Below, one piece after another: positions 32,081 to 42,120 of a stretch of DNA of 64,000 bases (positions are counted from its first letter, which is position 1; every line of letters starts with the position of its first letter). Location of the stretch: contig CM066033.1 of NCBI GenBank assembly GCA_033557465.1, forward strand, positions 905,164,808-905,228,807. Direction: 5' to 3'. The notes under the pieces were generated by a model. It ran no database searches. It was not told the DNA's origin and saw only the letters and a list, made by a program, of their open reading frames with translations. Position numbers and translations under genes: made by a program. The stretch is from Ichthyophis bannanicus (taxonomy: Eukaryota > Chordata > Amphibia > Gymnophiona > Ichthyophiidae).

Positions 32081-33833
32081 TCTTTGTTTGGGTGGTTGCT
32101 GACCTTTCCTGACAAGCTGACCTGCAGAATGTCCCTGCTGAGAATAAGCAGGATAATACTTTTTCTTTTTAGAAAAGAATGGTTTCTTAAAAGATTTCTT
32201 TCTTGCAGGATCAGCTGTGGACTTGGACAATTTATCCAAGGTGGAGTTGTCAGCATCCAACTCATTGGCCTTTTCCTGCCAATCTTTACCAAACAGGTTC
32301 TCACCAGTACAAGGAATATTTCCCAGTTTATCTTGTACCCAGAGCTCCTATGGCAATGGCAGAGGTTCTGCTTATGCACGCAAAACAGTCAAAAGCTGCA
32401 CGGTTGACAAATTTAGAAACATCTTGGGCATGTTTGACCAACGTGAGAAAATCCTGTCTTCTATCCTCTGGAAGAAGAGGACTCAAAGCCTCTAAATCAC
32501 CTGTGACTTCCTTCAGGAACATTCCCATATATAGACTATAGGAACTGATCGTGGCAGAAAGCATGGAAGCTTGGAAGACACGACGTCCAAAAGCATCCAA
32601 AGTTCTGCACTCACGTCCTGGAGGATTAGAGGCATGCCTCTTTGCACTCTTGATCCTTCTCATAGCTGATTCCACTACAATAGAGTGGTGAGGAAGCTGA
32701 GTTTTCTGGAAACCAGGAAAAGGAGGGACTCGATACAGAGTATCCAGTCTACGAGAATGAGGAGAGGTGGTAAGAGGTGTCTCCCACATTCTTAACATGA
32801 GATCATGCAAGATCTCATGGATGGGCAAGGTAGCTGCCTCCTTAGGAGTTTTAGGATATTGTAAAATTTCCAACTCCTTTGCTCTGGGCTCTGTTTCAGG
32901 TGCCACAGTAATGGACAGACCTCGAGCCACCTCCCTGATGAAATCCTGAAAGGAAATGTCCTCTGGAGGAGACATCCTACGTTTAAGGGAGGAAGGCTCC
33001 TCTGGGAGAAGTATTCCCGCATTGACAGAACTGTCAGAATCCTCAGATTCCTCTGAGGACTTGAAGTACCTTCTGTCAGGATGCTCTTGAAGAGCCCGAT
33101 ACCCGTACCGACCGAAGTCGGTACTGGGAGTAATCGGTACCGGAGTATCGGTACCGGAAGGCATCGGATGACTGGGTGCCGGCAATGCGGACACCGATGT
33201 CGATGTCGATGCTATCAGTACCGGTACCGATACCAGTGCCGAAGTCGGTGCTTGTACCGGTTGAAAAGTCTGACGCGGTTCTGAGGGCGTCGATGCCGCC
33301 AGACTGCGCTCAATAGCCAGGACTTTCTGGTTTATCAACGCTGCCGATGCCTGGATGTCGGTACCGGAGAAGACCACCGGTACCCCAGAGCATGGCACCA
33401 GTAGTTCTGCCGAGGTCGAGGCCTCGAGAACATCCTGAAGCCCCGATAATGCTTTGGAAGCCGAAGCCTCCCGCCGGGGCAATTTTGCCGGTGCGGAATC
33501 CTCAAGGGCAACGCCAGAGGCATCTCGATGCTTAGAAGGAGATCTACCCTTTGAGGACCGGCTAGACTTATGTTTAGTTACCTGAGATCCACGGGAGGAA
33601 GACGAAGCCCTGGAAGACGTCGATGCCACCGAAGCTGCATCAGAGGGAAACAGGGTACTGAGCTTGGCGGCTCGGTTCTGTCGACCTCTCTTGGACATCA
33701 TGGCACAGGCCATACACTCCGAGATGGAATGGTCAGGCCCTAAACATTTCAGACACCACTCATGGGTGTCGGTGACGGAGATGGTACCGCCACACTTGGT
33801 GCACTTTTTAAAACCCGAGGAGGGTTTTTCCAT
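32030..33833 (-). pseudogene. DIRS-2 gag-like ORF1 with a 38-nt deletion
   Basis: The start is the ATG at 33833 (MEKPSSGFKK). The zinc motif is intact: KCTKCGG, then THEWCLKCLGPDH and ECMAC. A Ser-rich part, a low-complexity part made of GGTACC-like units, and the LPHHSIVVESAMRR and LYMGMFLKEVTGDLE blocks follow. Compared with DIRS-2', 38 nt are missing between 32348 and 32349, so the last about 100 residues fall out of frame (32030-32260). ORF1 is the likely capsid/nucleocapsid protein. Confidence 0.85.
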
Positions 33834-33949
33834 TATGGAAAAAATCTTGGGCCTAAGGCCCAAAATGGCGCGTGCACCTGGAAAAAATGGGAAAGTACTA
33901 AGAATTTTTTTTTTTTTAAAGAAAAGAAAGAAAGAAAAAGTGAGGTACC

Positions 33950-34211
33950 GGTAAAGCGTCAAGGAAGGCAGACGCGACCACAAAAAAAGAAGGAAAATTT
34001 TCTGCGGTGACAGGAACATGACCTGCTGGCTCCACGGAAAACGAAGAACAGGAGAGAGGCAGTTGGGAAAGGCGGGAAGGCAGCACGCAGGCGCTGTGGG
34101 ATGCTCCCAAAAGCTTTCTAATTGGATGCTAGGGAGCGTTCCCGCGCAGGCTCCGTCGGTACCGATGATACCCATATGTGATGACTACATTCCTGCTTGT
34201 TCCTGGAGATA
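33950..34211. repeat. DIRS-2 right inverted terminal repeat
   Basis: Its complement matches the left terminus of DIRS-2 through CACATATGGGTATC, the GGTACC palindrome (here with one mismatch), GCGGGAACGCTCCC and CATCCCACAGCGCC. It ends at 34211, directly followed by RT-coding sequence of DIRS-2'. Confidence 0.85.
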
Positions 34212-34500
34212 ACCCTGTACCCTGTTGATGAATGGGTACTTCTTCTATTGCCCCTTGGGCAAGAAGCATAGTGACCTCTTGATCTAACAGGCTGATGAGA
34301 GAGGTCTGAGAATTGAACTGTCTTACCATTGTGGGAGGGGGCATGCACAGAAACTGGAGCTTGTACCCCTCTTTTATAATGGAGAGTGTCCAATGTTCTG
34401 CTGTTATCTGCCCCCATATGGGGGCAAAGTGACACAACCTTCCTGGAATGGTGGAAGGCTCTGGTCCATCGAGGGCCAGGAAGGCTAAGTTCTCTAGATG
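34212..34500 (-). pseudogene. DIRS-2' reverse transcriptase, N-terminal fragment
   Basis: The frame at 34129-34437 reads the RT start (PIWGQITAEHWTLSI, then LAQGAIEEVPIHQQGTG), and at 34212 it runs straight into the inverted right terminus of DIRS-2. The catalytic domain is absent. Confidence 0.85.
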
Positions 34501-34504
34501 AAAG

Positions 34505-36341
34505 TCAAAGGCCTTGTGGAGGCTGAGACTGCTGAGACGGTTGAGGCTTAACAGTCTTTGCCTTCCTTTGTTTAGGTGGTTGCTGACTCTTTCGGGCAGG
34601 CTGAACTGCAGAACATCCCTGCTGGGAATAAGAGGGATAAAACCTCTTCTTTTTTGAGAAGAATGTTTTTTTTGAAAGATTTCTTTCTTGCAGGATCAGC
34701 TGTGGCTTTGGATAGCCTATCCAAAGTGGAGTTGTCAGCATCCACCTCATTGGCTTTCTCTTGCCAATTTTTGCCAAATAGATTCTCACCTGTACAAGAG
34801 ATATTGCCCAGTTTGTCCTGCACCCAGAGCTCCAAATCGGATGCCTGGAGCCAGGCAATTCTACGTGCACCTATGGCAATGGCAGAGGTTCTGCTTATGC
34901 ACTCAAAACAGTCAAAAGCTGCACGATTGACAAACTTAGAAACATCCTGGGCATGTTTAACCAGTGTGAGAAAATCCTGCCTCTTGTCATCAGGAAGGAG
35001 AGGGCTTAAAATCTCCAAGTCTCCTGTGACTTCTTTAAGGAACATTCCCATATATAAAATATAGGAACTGATCCTGGCAGAAAGCATGGAAGCCTGGAAA
35101 GTACGACGTCCAAAGGCATCCAAAGTTCTACACTCACGTCCTGGAGGATTAGAGGCATGCCTCTTTGCACTCCTGATCCTTCTCATAGCTGATTCCACTA
35201 CAATAGAGTGGTGAGGAAGCTGGGTTTTGTGGAAACCAGGACAAGGAGGGACTCGATACATGGTGTCCAGTCTGCGAGAGTGAGGAGAGGTGGTAAGAGG
35301 TGCCTCCCACATTCTCAACATGAGATCATGTAAGGTCTCATCGATAGGCAAGGTAGCTGCCTCCTTACGAGCTTTGGGATGTTGTAAAATCTCCAACTCC
35401 TTAGCCCTGGGCTCTGTTTCAGGAGTCACAGTAATGGACAGACCTCGAGCCACCTCCCTGATGAAATTCTGAAAGGAGATATCTTCTGGAGGAGACATCC
35501 TACGTTTAGGAGAGGAAGGCTCCTCAGGGAGAAGTATTCCGGTACCGACAGAGCTGTCAGAATCCTCGGAGTCCTCCGAGGATTCGAAGTACCTTCTGTC
35601 CAGATGCTCTTGAAGAGTCCGATACCCATACCGACCGAAGTCGGCACTGGGGGGAATCGGTACCGATGTTTTGGCACAGGAGGGCATCACATGACTGGGT
35701 GCCGGCAAAGCAGACAGCGATGTCGATGCCGATGCCGATGCTGTCGGTGCCGGTACCGGTTGAACTGTCTGGCACGGTTCCGAGGGTGTCGATGCCGCTA
35801 GTAGAGCCGCCAGACTGCGTTAAATAGCCAGGAACCTCTGGTCTATTGACGCTGCCGATGCCTGGGTATCGGTACCAGAAGCAGCCGGTACCCCAGAGCA
35901 TGGCACCAGTAGTTCTGCCGAGGTCGAGGCTTCGAGAACATCCTGTAGCCCCGATAATGCTTTGGAAGCCGAAGCCTCTCGCCGGGGCAATTTTGCCAGT
36001 ATAGAACCCTCAAGGGCTATGCCAGAGGCATCTCGATGCTTGGAAGGAGATCTACCCTTTGAGGACCGGCTAGATTTATGTTTAGTTACCTGAGATCCAT
36101 GGGAGGAAGATGAAGCTCTGGAAGACGTTGATACCATAGAAGCTGCATCGGAGGGAAAAAGGGCGCTGAGCTTAGCAGCTCGGTTTTGTTGACCCCTCTT
36201 GGACATCATGGCACAAGCCATACATTCGGAGATGGAGTGGTCAGGACCTAAACATTTAAAACACCACTCATGGGTGTCGGTGACGGAGATGGTACCGCCA
36301 CACTTGGTACACTTTTTAAAACCCGAAGCGGGTTTTTCCAT
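34505..36341 (-). pseudogene. DIRS-2' gag-like ORF1
   Basis: The start is the ATG at 36341 (MEKPASGFKK). The zinc motif has all its ligands (KCTKCGG, THEWCFKCLGPDH, ECMAC). The first part runs to a stop at 35820; the main body resumes at 34572-35708 with PHHSIVVESAMRRIRSAKR, YILYMGMFLKEVTGDLE and the Lys-rich C-terminus. The break near 35820 is a stop (TAA) in the region where DIRS-2 reads SLAA. Otherwise it is better preserved than in DIRS-2. Confidence 0.85.
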
Positions 36342-36479
36342 AGTGGAGGAAATTTTGGGCCTAAGGCCCAAAATGGCACATGCACCTGGAAAAAGAAAAG
36401 TTTTGAAAAGAAGAATAGAATATATTTTTTTTTAAAGAAAGAAAGAAAGAAGTACCGGCGGTACCAGTAAAGCGTCGGG

Positions 36480-36733
36480 GAAGGCAGATGCGACCACAAA
36501 AAAGAAGGAATAAGGAACGTTTTCTGCGGTGACAGGTGACAGGACCTGCTGGCTCCACAGAAAACGAAGAACTGGAGAGAGGCAGTTGGGAAAGGTGGGA
36601 AAGCAGCACGCAGGCGCTGTGGAATGCTCCCGAAGGCTTTCTAATTGGACGCTGGGGAGCGTTCCCGTGCAGGCTCCGTCGGTACCGACGATACCCATAT
36701 GTGAAGAGTACATTCCTGCTTGTTCCTGGAGAT
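36480..36733. repeat. DIRS-2' right inverted terminal repeat
   Basis: It ends CCTGGAGATA at 36733 and carries the perfect palindrome CGTCGGTACCGACG near 36677. The following bases (TCTATTTATCAGC) are taken as the interrupted ERV LTR. Confidence 0.85.
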
Positions 36734-37112
36734 ATCTATTTATCAGCAATTTGACCCTAAAAATGAATATAAATAGAGAAGAAATTCTAATAAGCAGACA
36801 GACATTAGCTGATCTCATTGGAGTGAGGCTGTCTCTGTCTCCAGGACCTTTTTACACTTAAGTCAGGTGCTTTGCTTGTTATAGATGTATTGATGCTATG
36901 GATTGATATTGAAATTTGTACCTTATAAGTTAAAGCAAAGCTTGTGCTGTTAGAGACCTGGCAAGATAAAATAAAAAAAATTCCATGCTTTTATGGTGGC
37001 ATGAGCAATTTGTTTAAAGTCCTGTATGTATGTTGGGGTTGAACACAAACAGCGAAACAAAAACAGAAAATTCCCCAAATAATCTTAGGGGAAGCCCAGA
37101 AAAACCCCAACA
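36734..37112 (+). promoter_or_regulatory. ERV 5' LTR remnant (proposed)
   Basis: A TATA-type box TATAAATAG lies at 36768-36776 and an AATAAA signal at 36970-36975, followed by CA at 37111-37112 just before a possible primer-binding site. The left part is missing because DIRS-2' ends at 36733. Without the 3' LTR for comparison the limits remain inferred. Confidence 0.45.
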
Positions 37113-37115
37113 TCT

Positions 37116-37133
37116 TGGTGACCCTGATGCCAA
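37116..37133 (+). other. Possible ERV primer-binding site
   Basis: TGGTGACCCTGATG starts four bases after the proposed LTR end. Primer sites begin with TGG because they pair with the tRNA CCA end. I could not name the tRNA with confidence. Confidence 0.3.
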
Positions 37134-37267
37134 TTTGGTGACTCACAGCGCAGTGATGTCACCGGGAAGTGTTCTCCCATGTTCGCTGGAAGAAGCACAG
37201 GTCGAGAAGGAGGTAAGCATGGTTCTGAATTCCTGCAGAAGAAACGTCGAGAGGGTAAGAGATGTTT

Positions 37268-37306
37268 TTCATATATATATATATATATACACACACATAC
37301 ACATTG
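37268..37306. repeat. (AT)n(AC)n microsatellite
   Basis: Alternating AT from about 37269 passes into CACACACAT up to about 37305, in the leader between the ERV primer-site region and gag. Confidence 0.85.
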
Positions 37307-37368
37307 TTGTTTTTCACTTTGCATAGGTAGGAAATTTTGCATAAGTAGGATATTGTAGACTAGTTAGG

Positions 37369-39447
37369 ATGTTTAAGAAAAAGACAAAAGAAACCGATTC
37401 TGACACTAGAAACGTGGATGTACAAGAACAGACTGCATTACAGAAAGTGATTAAGAGATATCCACTTGCTAAAACTTTAGAACAGTTCTGCAAGAAGTGG
37501 CGTAACTGGGCACTACAGGACTCCGCTTTTGCCTGGCCAGCAAGCGGTACCCTAGACCCACGTTCGCTACATGACTTGCAAACTAAGATAGAGAAGGACA
37601 AAACAGGACAGAAATTAGTGGAACACTTACAACATGTCATATTATGGATGGAGGTAGCAAGAGAATGTGGTGAGGAGACCCCTCCTTATAACCACACACA
37701 TAATCTGGGAGAAACAGGACTATATCCTACCTTAACTGCAGTTGCAGCTATAGGATACCAAGACCCTATTCCTATAGATCAGGAACCTAAATAATCCAAG
37801 GGGACTCTCTCCACAGTAACAAAAAGGAGACCTCACCCAAAAGGAGATTTTATAACCAAATGCCCCCAGGAGTGATAGAAGATCCTGAGATGAGGGCAGC
37901 GTGTGAGGATATAGGGAGAGAGAAAGTAGAGTGGGAAAAAAATCAGGGACAGTTAAATTAAATCCTCTATTCCTCCTTGAATATTGTAAGCAGACAATTT
38001 GTGAGAACGAATTAGCACAATGGAAAGCAGAGTTACAAATCAGTACTGAGGAATGGAAAAGGACTCGTCAAGAACAAGAGGAACAATTTAGAATAAGCCT
38101 AGAAAATCAGCAGGCTGAGTGTGAAGAGAAAGTTAAGGAGAAGGAAGAACAGGATAAATATAAAGAACAAGAACAAAAGAAATTAGAAGAGTCACGAATT
38201 AAAGATTGGGAGGAGCGGAAGTCAGCACTGGAGAAGTGGGAACAGCATAACAAAAAGGAGACAGACAGGATGAAAGAGGAGTGGGGCAAATTAAACTCAG
38301 CTCAAGAAAGACTGGACTCTTTGAGATCCAGATATGAAAGCAAGGAAAGTAATAGAAAGCACATTGGGATTGCAAGAAATAACAGTCAGGCTGGAGCCTC
38401 ACTAATGCCTAAGGAAACAGTAGCTGAGGGTGAGGGAAATTGTTACTTCATCGATCGATGGAATGACAATATGTATGACTGGACGTTAGAGAACCAGCCG
38501 CAAATGTTGCAATGGCCTCCCGAGGGATCACTTGACACTGCACATTTGAATACTGCTAGACTTTGCATTCATGGGGGGAGCGGGAGACCCACAATGGGCT
38601 TTAGATTACATGAAGACAGGATTAGAAATATGGGAAAAATATGAAGAAAAACTAAGCTTGCCCCTCTTGCATTCAAGAGGAGGAACTATTCGATATGTCC
38701 CTTGGAATATTACTGATATGGATAATATAGCTAGTGCCTTACCTCTTCTTAGTAGAGGGGGGCTTCCTGGATTCAAACGTTGGAGGGGGTTACGGCAGGG
38801 TATACTTTAGGCCTAGGGGATGTTAAAGCACTGTTAGCAAAACTCCTGGGAACTCATGCAACAAATCAAGTTTTTGCCAGAGCTAATTTACCCCAAGTTA
38901 CTGTAGCAGAAACACGATATGATGGGTCTGCGTTTAATGAGCACCGACCCAGAGTTTGGAATGCTATAAAAGAACTATACCCCACCCAGAAGAATTTAGG
39001 GCCACTACTGAAAATATTGCCCAAGTTCAAGATTTGTGGGAAACCCAGACTGGGATGGTTTATTCTGACCCAGGTTTCCTGCCCCTATTTTTCCAAACAC
39101 TTAGCAATACTTTGCCTAAATCAGTTCAATCAAGACTTGACACGATTGTGGGGTTAGAAGATGAGTCCTGGGCAAGACAGCAGTCACATATATACCATTT
39201 TGTCAAATTAGCTGAAGAAGAACAGATAAAACCTGAGAAGAATATGAAAAGTTTGCAGACAAAATTAATGGCATTACAACTGAGAGAGTTGCAGGAGGAT
39301 CTTGATAAAAGTAAGGTTAAAGAGAAGGACAAGGAAAAGGACGATGAGAAGGAAAAAGAAAGAGAAGGTTCAAATAAAACAGAAAAGCAACATGAGACAG
39401 AAAAGCAAAAACTTAGGGCCATTATAAAACAGAAGAATGAAATTATT
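37369..39447 (+). pseudogene. ERV gag: matrix, coiled-coil region and capsid (frameshifted)
   Basis: A matrix-like part reads from the ATG at 37369 to a stop at 37792-37794. Reading moves through other frames (37800-37975) into a long charged coiled-coil stretch (38010-38350) rich in Glu, Lys and Gln. A capsid-like part follows in pieces (38571-38810, 38780-38960, 38956-39440) with TTENIAQVQDLWETQ and VQSRLDTIVGLEDESWARQ, and ends in a Lys/Glu-rich tail. At 39447 the L1-type element interrupts it. Gag forms the virion shell. At least three frameshifts are present. Confidence 0.8.
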
Positions 39448-39718
39448 TTTTTCCCATTTAACAATCTTTATTGTGAAAATAAAAAGGAATTACAATCAAG
39501 TCCACATCAAGGGGAGAGCGAGGGACAAAAACAAGGAAATAACACAAGTAGAAAATATTCCACATTAATATAACTGGGCCTGTAATAGAACTACTAACCC
39601 TATTAACTTAGAAAGGAAGTAGCAACATTTCTATCCATTTTCTTTGCTAAGCAAAAACACATTCAATTGATCAGATTCCATAAACACATACTTTGTCTGC
39701 TCATAAATCAGGATACAC

Positions 39719-40807
39719 TTACACGGATATTTTAGGAAAAAAAGAGGCCCCAATTGCCAGGACGCGAGATCTTAATGCTAAAAAAGCTTTCTGCCGTCTT
39801 TGAATAAGTCTACATAGATCAGGGAAAACCTGAACTGTGCTCCCACAAAACAATTGATCCTTTTTAGGAAAATATGACCGTAATACTAAACTTTTATCCG
39901 ATAAAGAAATAAAAGAAACAATTAGTGTAGCACGTTTGGTAATCTCATCAGTTGAAGATTCCAAAAAAGCAGAAACATCCAATGAATGAGATACTAACAG
40001 ATTCTCAGCGTCTTTGGCAGTGGGGGAAGAGGTTCCTACAGAAAACAATAAAGGAGCATAATAAACAAAGGAAATTTTTATAGAATTCACATCATCAATC
40101 AATAGAACCTCCTTGAAGTATTTATATAACAAAATAGAGGGAGAAAGGTAATGAGTTTGTGGAAAATTTAAAAATCTCAAATTTTTTGCACGAGCAACAT
40201 TTTCAAGGGACTCTATCTGGTGGTGTATATTAACATTATCTCTAATTGACGAAGAGGCAACGGCCTGCATTACAGAAACCTGCCCCTCTAATTTATTCAA
40301 GGTAGTATTATTTTTAATAGCCTCCTCATGTGCACCCAACTTCTGTACCACATCCCTAGAGAACTGAGAGACCTGGGAAAGGGACACACGCAGGGACATC
40401 TCCATGCGTGTCACCACTTCCCACACATCCCTCAAAGAAACATCAACTGGGGAAACCACAGGTGGAACAGAAATAGGGAATTCCAATACAGACGGAAGAG
40501 AGGACAGTTTACAATTATCCTCCTCCACTAACAAGGAAAAAGACTCTAAATTATCCAACGAGGGTTTCACACCCAGGTTATCAACCCTGGGAGAAAACAC
40601 CCTCTCAGTCATAACTTCCTGACTGGGTAGGGTAACACCCTGTGCATTAGGAGACAAGTCAGAAATAGTACTCACGGACCCTTGGGTCAAGTCCGGTGAC
40701 TCTTGCTCTACCTGAGCTTTCTGAAGATGAAAATCCATTGGGTCCACAGTCTTCGGAGCCTTTTGAGTGCTCATTGTAGGAAAAGCCTTCTTCCATCGCT
40801 TCCCCAT
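39719..40807 (-). CDS. L1-type ORF1 protein, intact frame of 362 codons
   Basis: The frame is open from ATG at 40807 to the stop at 39719-39721. Residues 1-115 are Ser/Pro-rich and disordered, about 115-205 form a heptad-rich coiled coil (DVWEVVTRMEMSLRVSLSQV), about 205-290 an RRM-like domain (AKNLRFLNFPQTH) and the remainder the C-terminal domain (LIQRRQKAFLALRSRVLAIG). It is the homologue of the broken ORF at 19830-20903. The protein would bind element RNA. An intact frame without ORF2 suggests selection on ORF1 alone, or a young copy. Confidence 0.85.
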   Translation of the reverse strand: MGKRWKKAFPTMSTQKAPKTVDPMDFHLQKAQVEQESPDLTQGSVSTISDLSPNAQGVTLPSQEVMTERVFSPRVDNLGVKPSLDNLESFSLLVEEDNCKLSSLPSVLEFPISVPPVVSPVDVSLRDVWEVVTRMEMSLRVSLSQVSQFSRDVVQKLGAHEEAIKNNTTLNKLEGQVSVMQAVASSSIRDNVNIHHQIESLENVARAKNLRFLNFPQTHYLSPSILLYKYFKEVLLIDDVNSIKISFVYYAPLLFSVGTSSPTAKDAENLLVSHSLDVSAFLESSTDEITKRATLIVSFISLSDKSLVLRSYFPKKDQLFCGSTVQVFPDLCRLIQRRQKAFLALRSRVLAIGASFFPKISV

Positions 40808-40911
40808 GAGCCCGAAGAGATCCTCTATTTCTCCTTGTTACTCCTAGTTGCTCCAAAGGGGCTCCAAAGGGGTGTGGCCTGCCCCTTTGGTCACGCCCCT
40901 TCGGGCACGCG

Positions 40912-41366
40912 GGTCGCGTCTGCGGTGGACCGAAGGATTTTAAAGGTCCTGGGGGGCCGGGGCTGCACCGCTCCTCCTCCCGACGATCACAGGCACCAGC
41001 TCCAGCTGCCTCCTATCACTCACGGTCGTCCGCGGTGGACCGAAGGATTTTAAAGGTCCTGGGGGGCGGGGCTGCACCGCTCCTCCTCCCGACGATCACG
41101 GGAACCAGCTCCAGCTGCCTCCTCTCACTCACGGTCGTCCGCGGTGGACCGAAGGATTTTAAATGTCCGGGGGGGGGGGGGGGGGGGGGGGGCAATGCTC
41201 CTCCTCCCGACGATCACGGGCACCAGCTCCAGCTGCCTCCTCTCACTCCCGGTCGTCCGCGGTGGACCGAAGGATTTTAAAAGACCTGGGGGGGGGGGGG
41301 CGGGGCTGCACCGCTCCTCCTTCCGACGATCACGGGCACCAGCTCCAGCTGCCTCCTCTCACTCCC
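40912..41366. repeat. Four tandem GC-rich units at the 5' end of L1-type element 2
   Basis: CGGTGGACCGAAGGATTTTA starts at about 40920, 41032, 41144 and 41260, giving periods of about 112-116. The units share CCGACGATCAC and CAGCTCCAGCTGCCTCCT. Unit 3 has a run of 24 G (41169-41192) and unit 4 one of 13 G (41288-41300). On the element strand these are C runs. The position matches L1 promoter monomers. Confidence 0.85.
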
Positions 41367-41380
41367 AGAATGAAATTATT

Positions 41381-41700
41381 AGAGATATGGAACAGTATGA
41401 CATTGAAGAAGACCCCTGGGAGAATTATGGTTTATATGCTCAGGCTTGGAACCAGACAGGAACAAACAGTGGGGGTACTTGGAAAGGGGGACGGGCAGGA
41501 CCACCTCAGTCACAGCATTTTCAGAGAAGCGCCCTTAGTTGCTGGAACTGTGGCAGAAGGGGACATCTTCAGCGTGAATGCGGAAACCCCCCAGCCCGAG
41601 GATCAGCAAAACCACAAGGGCCACCCAATGCCTACCAGAGTCCTCAGAGCAGGTTTCCCCAGTGGCAGCCTCCTCAAGGGGGACCACAATGACTCTCTAT
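41381..41700 (+). pseudogene. ERV gag 3' end: nucleocapsid with one CCHC knuckle
   Basis: Gag resumes after the 3' target copy. The single zinc knuckle CWNCGRRGHLQREC lies at 41540-41581 and has the exact C-X2-C-X4-H-X4-C spacing. A Pro/Gln-rich tail follows up to the protease. One knuckle is typical of gamma-like retroviruses. Gag and the protease frame overlap at about 41699. Confidence 0.85.
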
Positions 41701-42115
41701 GGTGATGCGGGCCACGCTCAATGAGCGTGAGCCGATAATTGAAGTCCGTCTAAATGGGTATAAAGTGCAGATGTTGTTGGATTCCGGAGCCAAAAAATCA
41801 GTACTGAATTCCCTACCCCCAGGCGTAAGCCTCTCTCATCAAACTACTGTGACAACAGGGTTTAATGGAGACCCAATTACTACCAAAATGACAGTACCCA
41901 TTGAGGTAGAACTCATGGGGCAACATATCTGTAAAACCCTATTGTATGCCCCACACTGTCCAGTTAATTTGATGGGACAGGATCTACTATCCGCCTTTGA
42001 GGTACAGATGACCTTTATCAGCACACCATCTGTTTTGCTCCTGCAGACAGAGAGTCAGCCAAATTTTCTATCTCACCTGAAGTTTGGGCTACCCCAGAAA
42101 ACCCTTTTGGCCTAA
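41699..42115 (+). pseudogene. ERV aspartic protease
   Basis: The frame holds the active-site motif LLDSGAKKS near 41774-41800 and the hydrophobic NLMGQDLL motif at about 41968-41990, which corresponds to the conserved G(R/Q)D helix. The size (about 125 residues to the RT linker) fits a retroviral protease. It carries a DSG in place of DTG, which is allowed. The frame ends at a TAA at 42113, so reading into RT would need a shift. Confidence 0.8.
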
Positions 42116-42120
42116 TAAGG

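Larger units (their letters stand above)
28606..34211 (-). mobile_element. DIRS-2: complete DIRS retrotransposon, decayed
   Basis: The left end GCATAGTTACTC at 28606 is confirmed by its copy in the internal complementary region (28877-28975). The right end CCTGGAGATA is at 34211. Gene order is gag, RT/RNase H, YR from right to left. Its right end touches the interior of another DIRS copy (DIRS-2') with no bases between. The left flank (GGAAA) is not DIRS sequence. Confidence 0.9.
34212..36733 (-). mobile_element. DIRS-2': 5'-proximal part of a second DIRS copy fused to DIRS-2
   Basis: It contains the right terminus (ending 36733), gag and the first part of RT, and stops at 34212 within RT, at the position equivalent to about 31737 of DIRS-2. 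The sequence differs from DIRS-2 at many sites, so this is not a recent tandem duplication. RT C-terminus, RNase H, YR and left terminus are missing. Confidence 0.9.
39448..41366 (-). mobile_element. ORF1-only L1-type element 2 (HAL1-like), with 14-bp target duplication
   Basis: Direct copies of AGAATGAAATTATT flank it at 39434-39447 and 41367-41380. On the minus strand the order is tandem GC-rich repeats (40912-41366), a spacer, ORF1 (39719-40807), 271 bp of 3' UTR and a short A-rich end. The complete insertion is 1919 bp and contains no ORF2, so it was mobilised as an ORF1-only unit or arose by internal deletion before insertion. It splits ERV gag. Confidence 0.9.

Noticed and set aside
39719..40807. 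ORF1 as a domesticated host gene
   Set aside because: It lies in an insertion with an exact target duplication and an L1-type 3' end, and a broken homologue exists at 19830-20903; a mobile element explains it.
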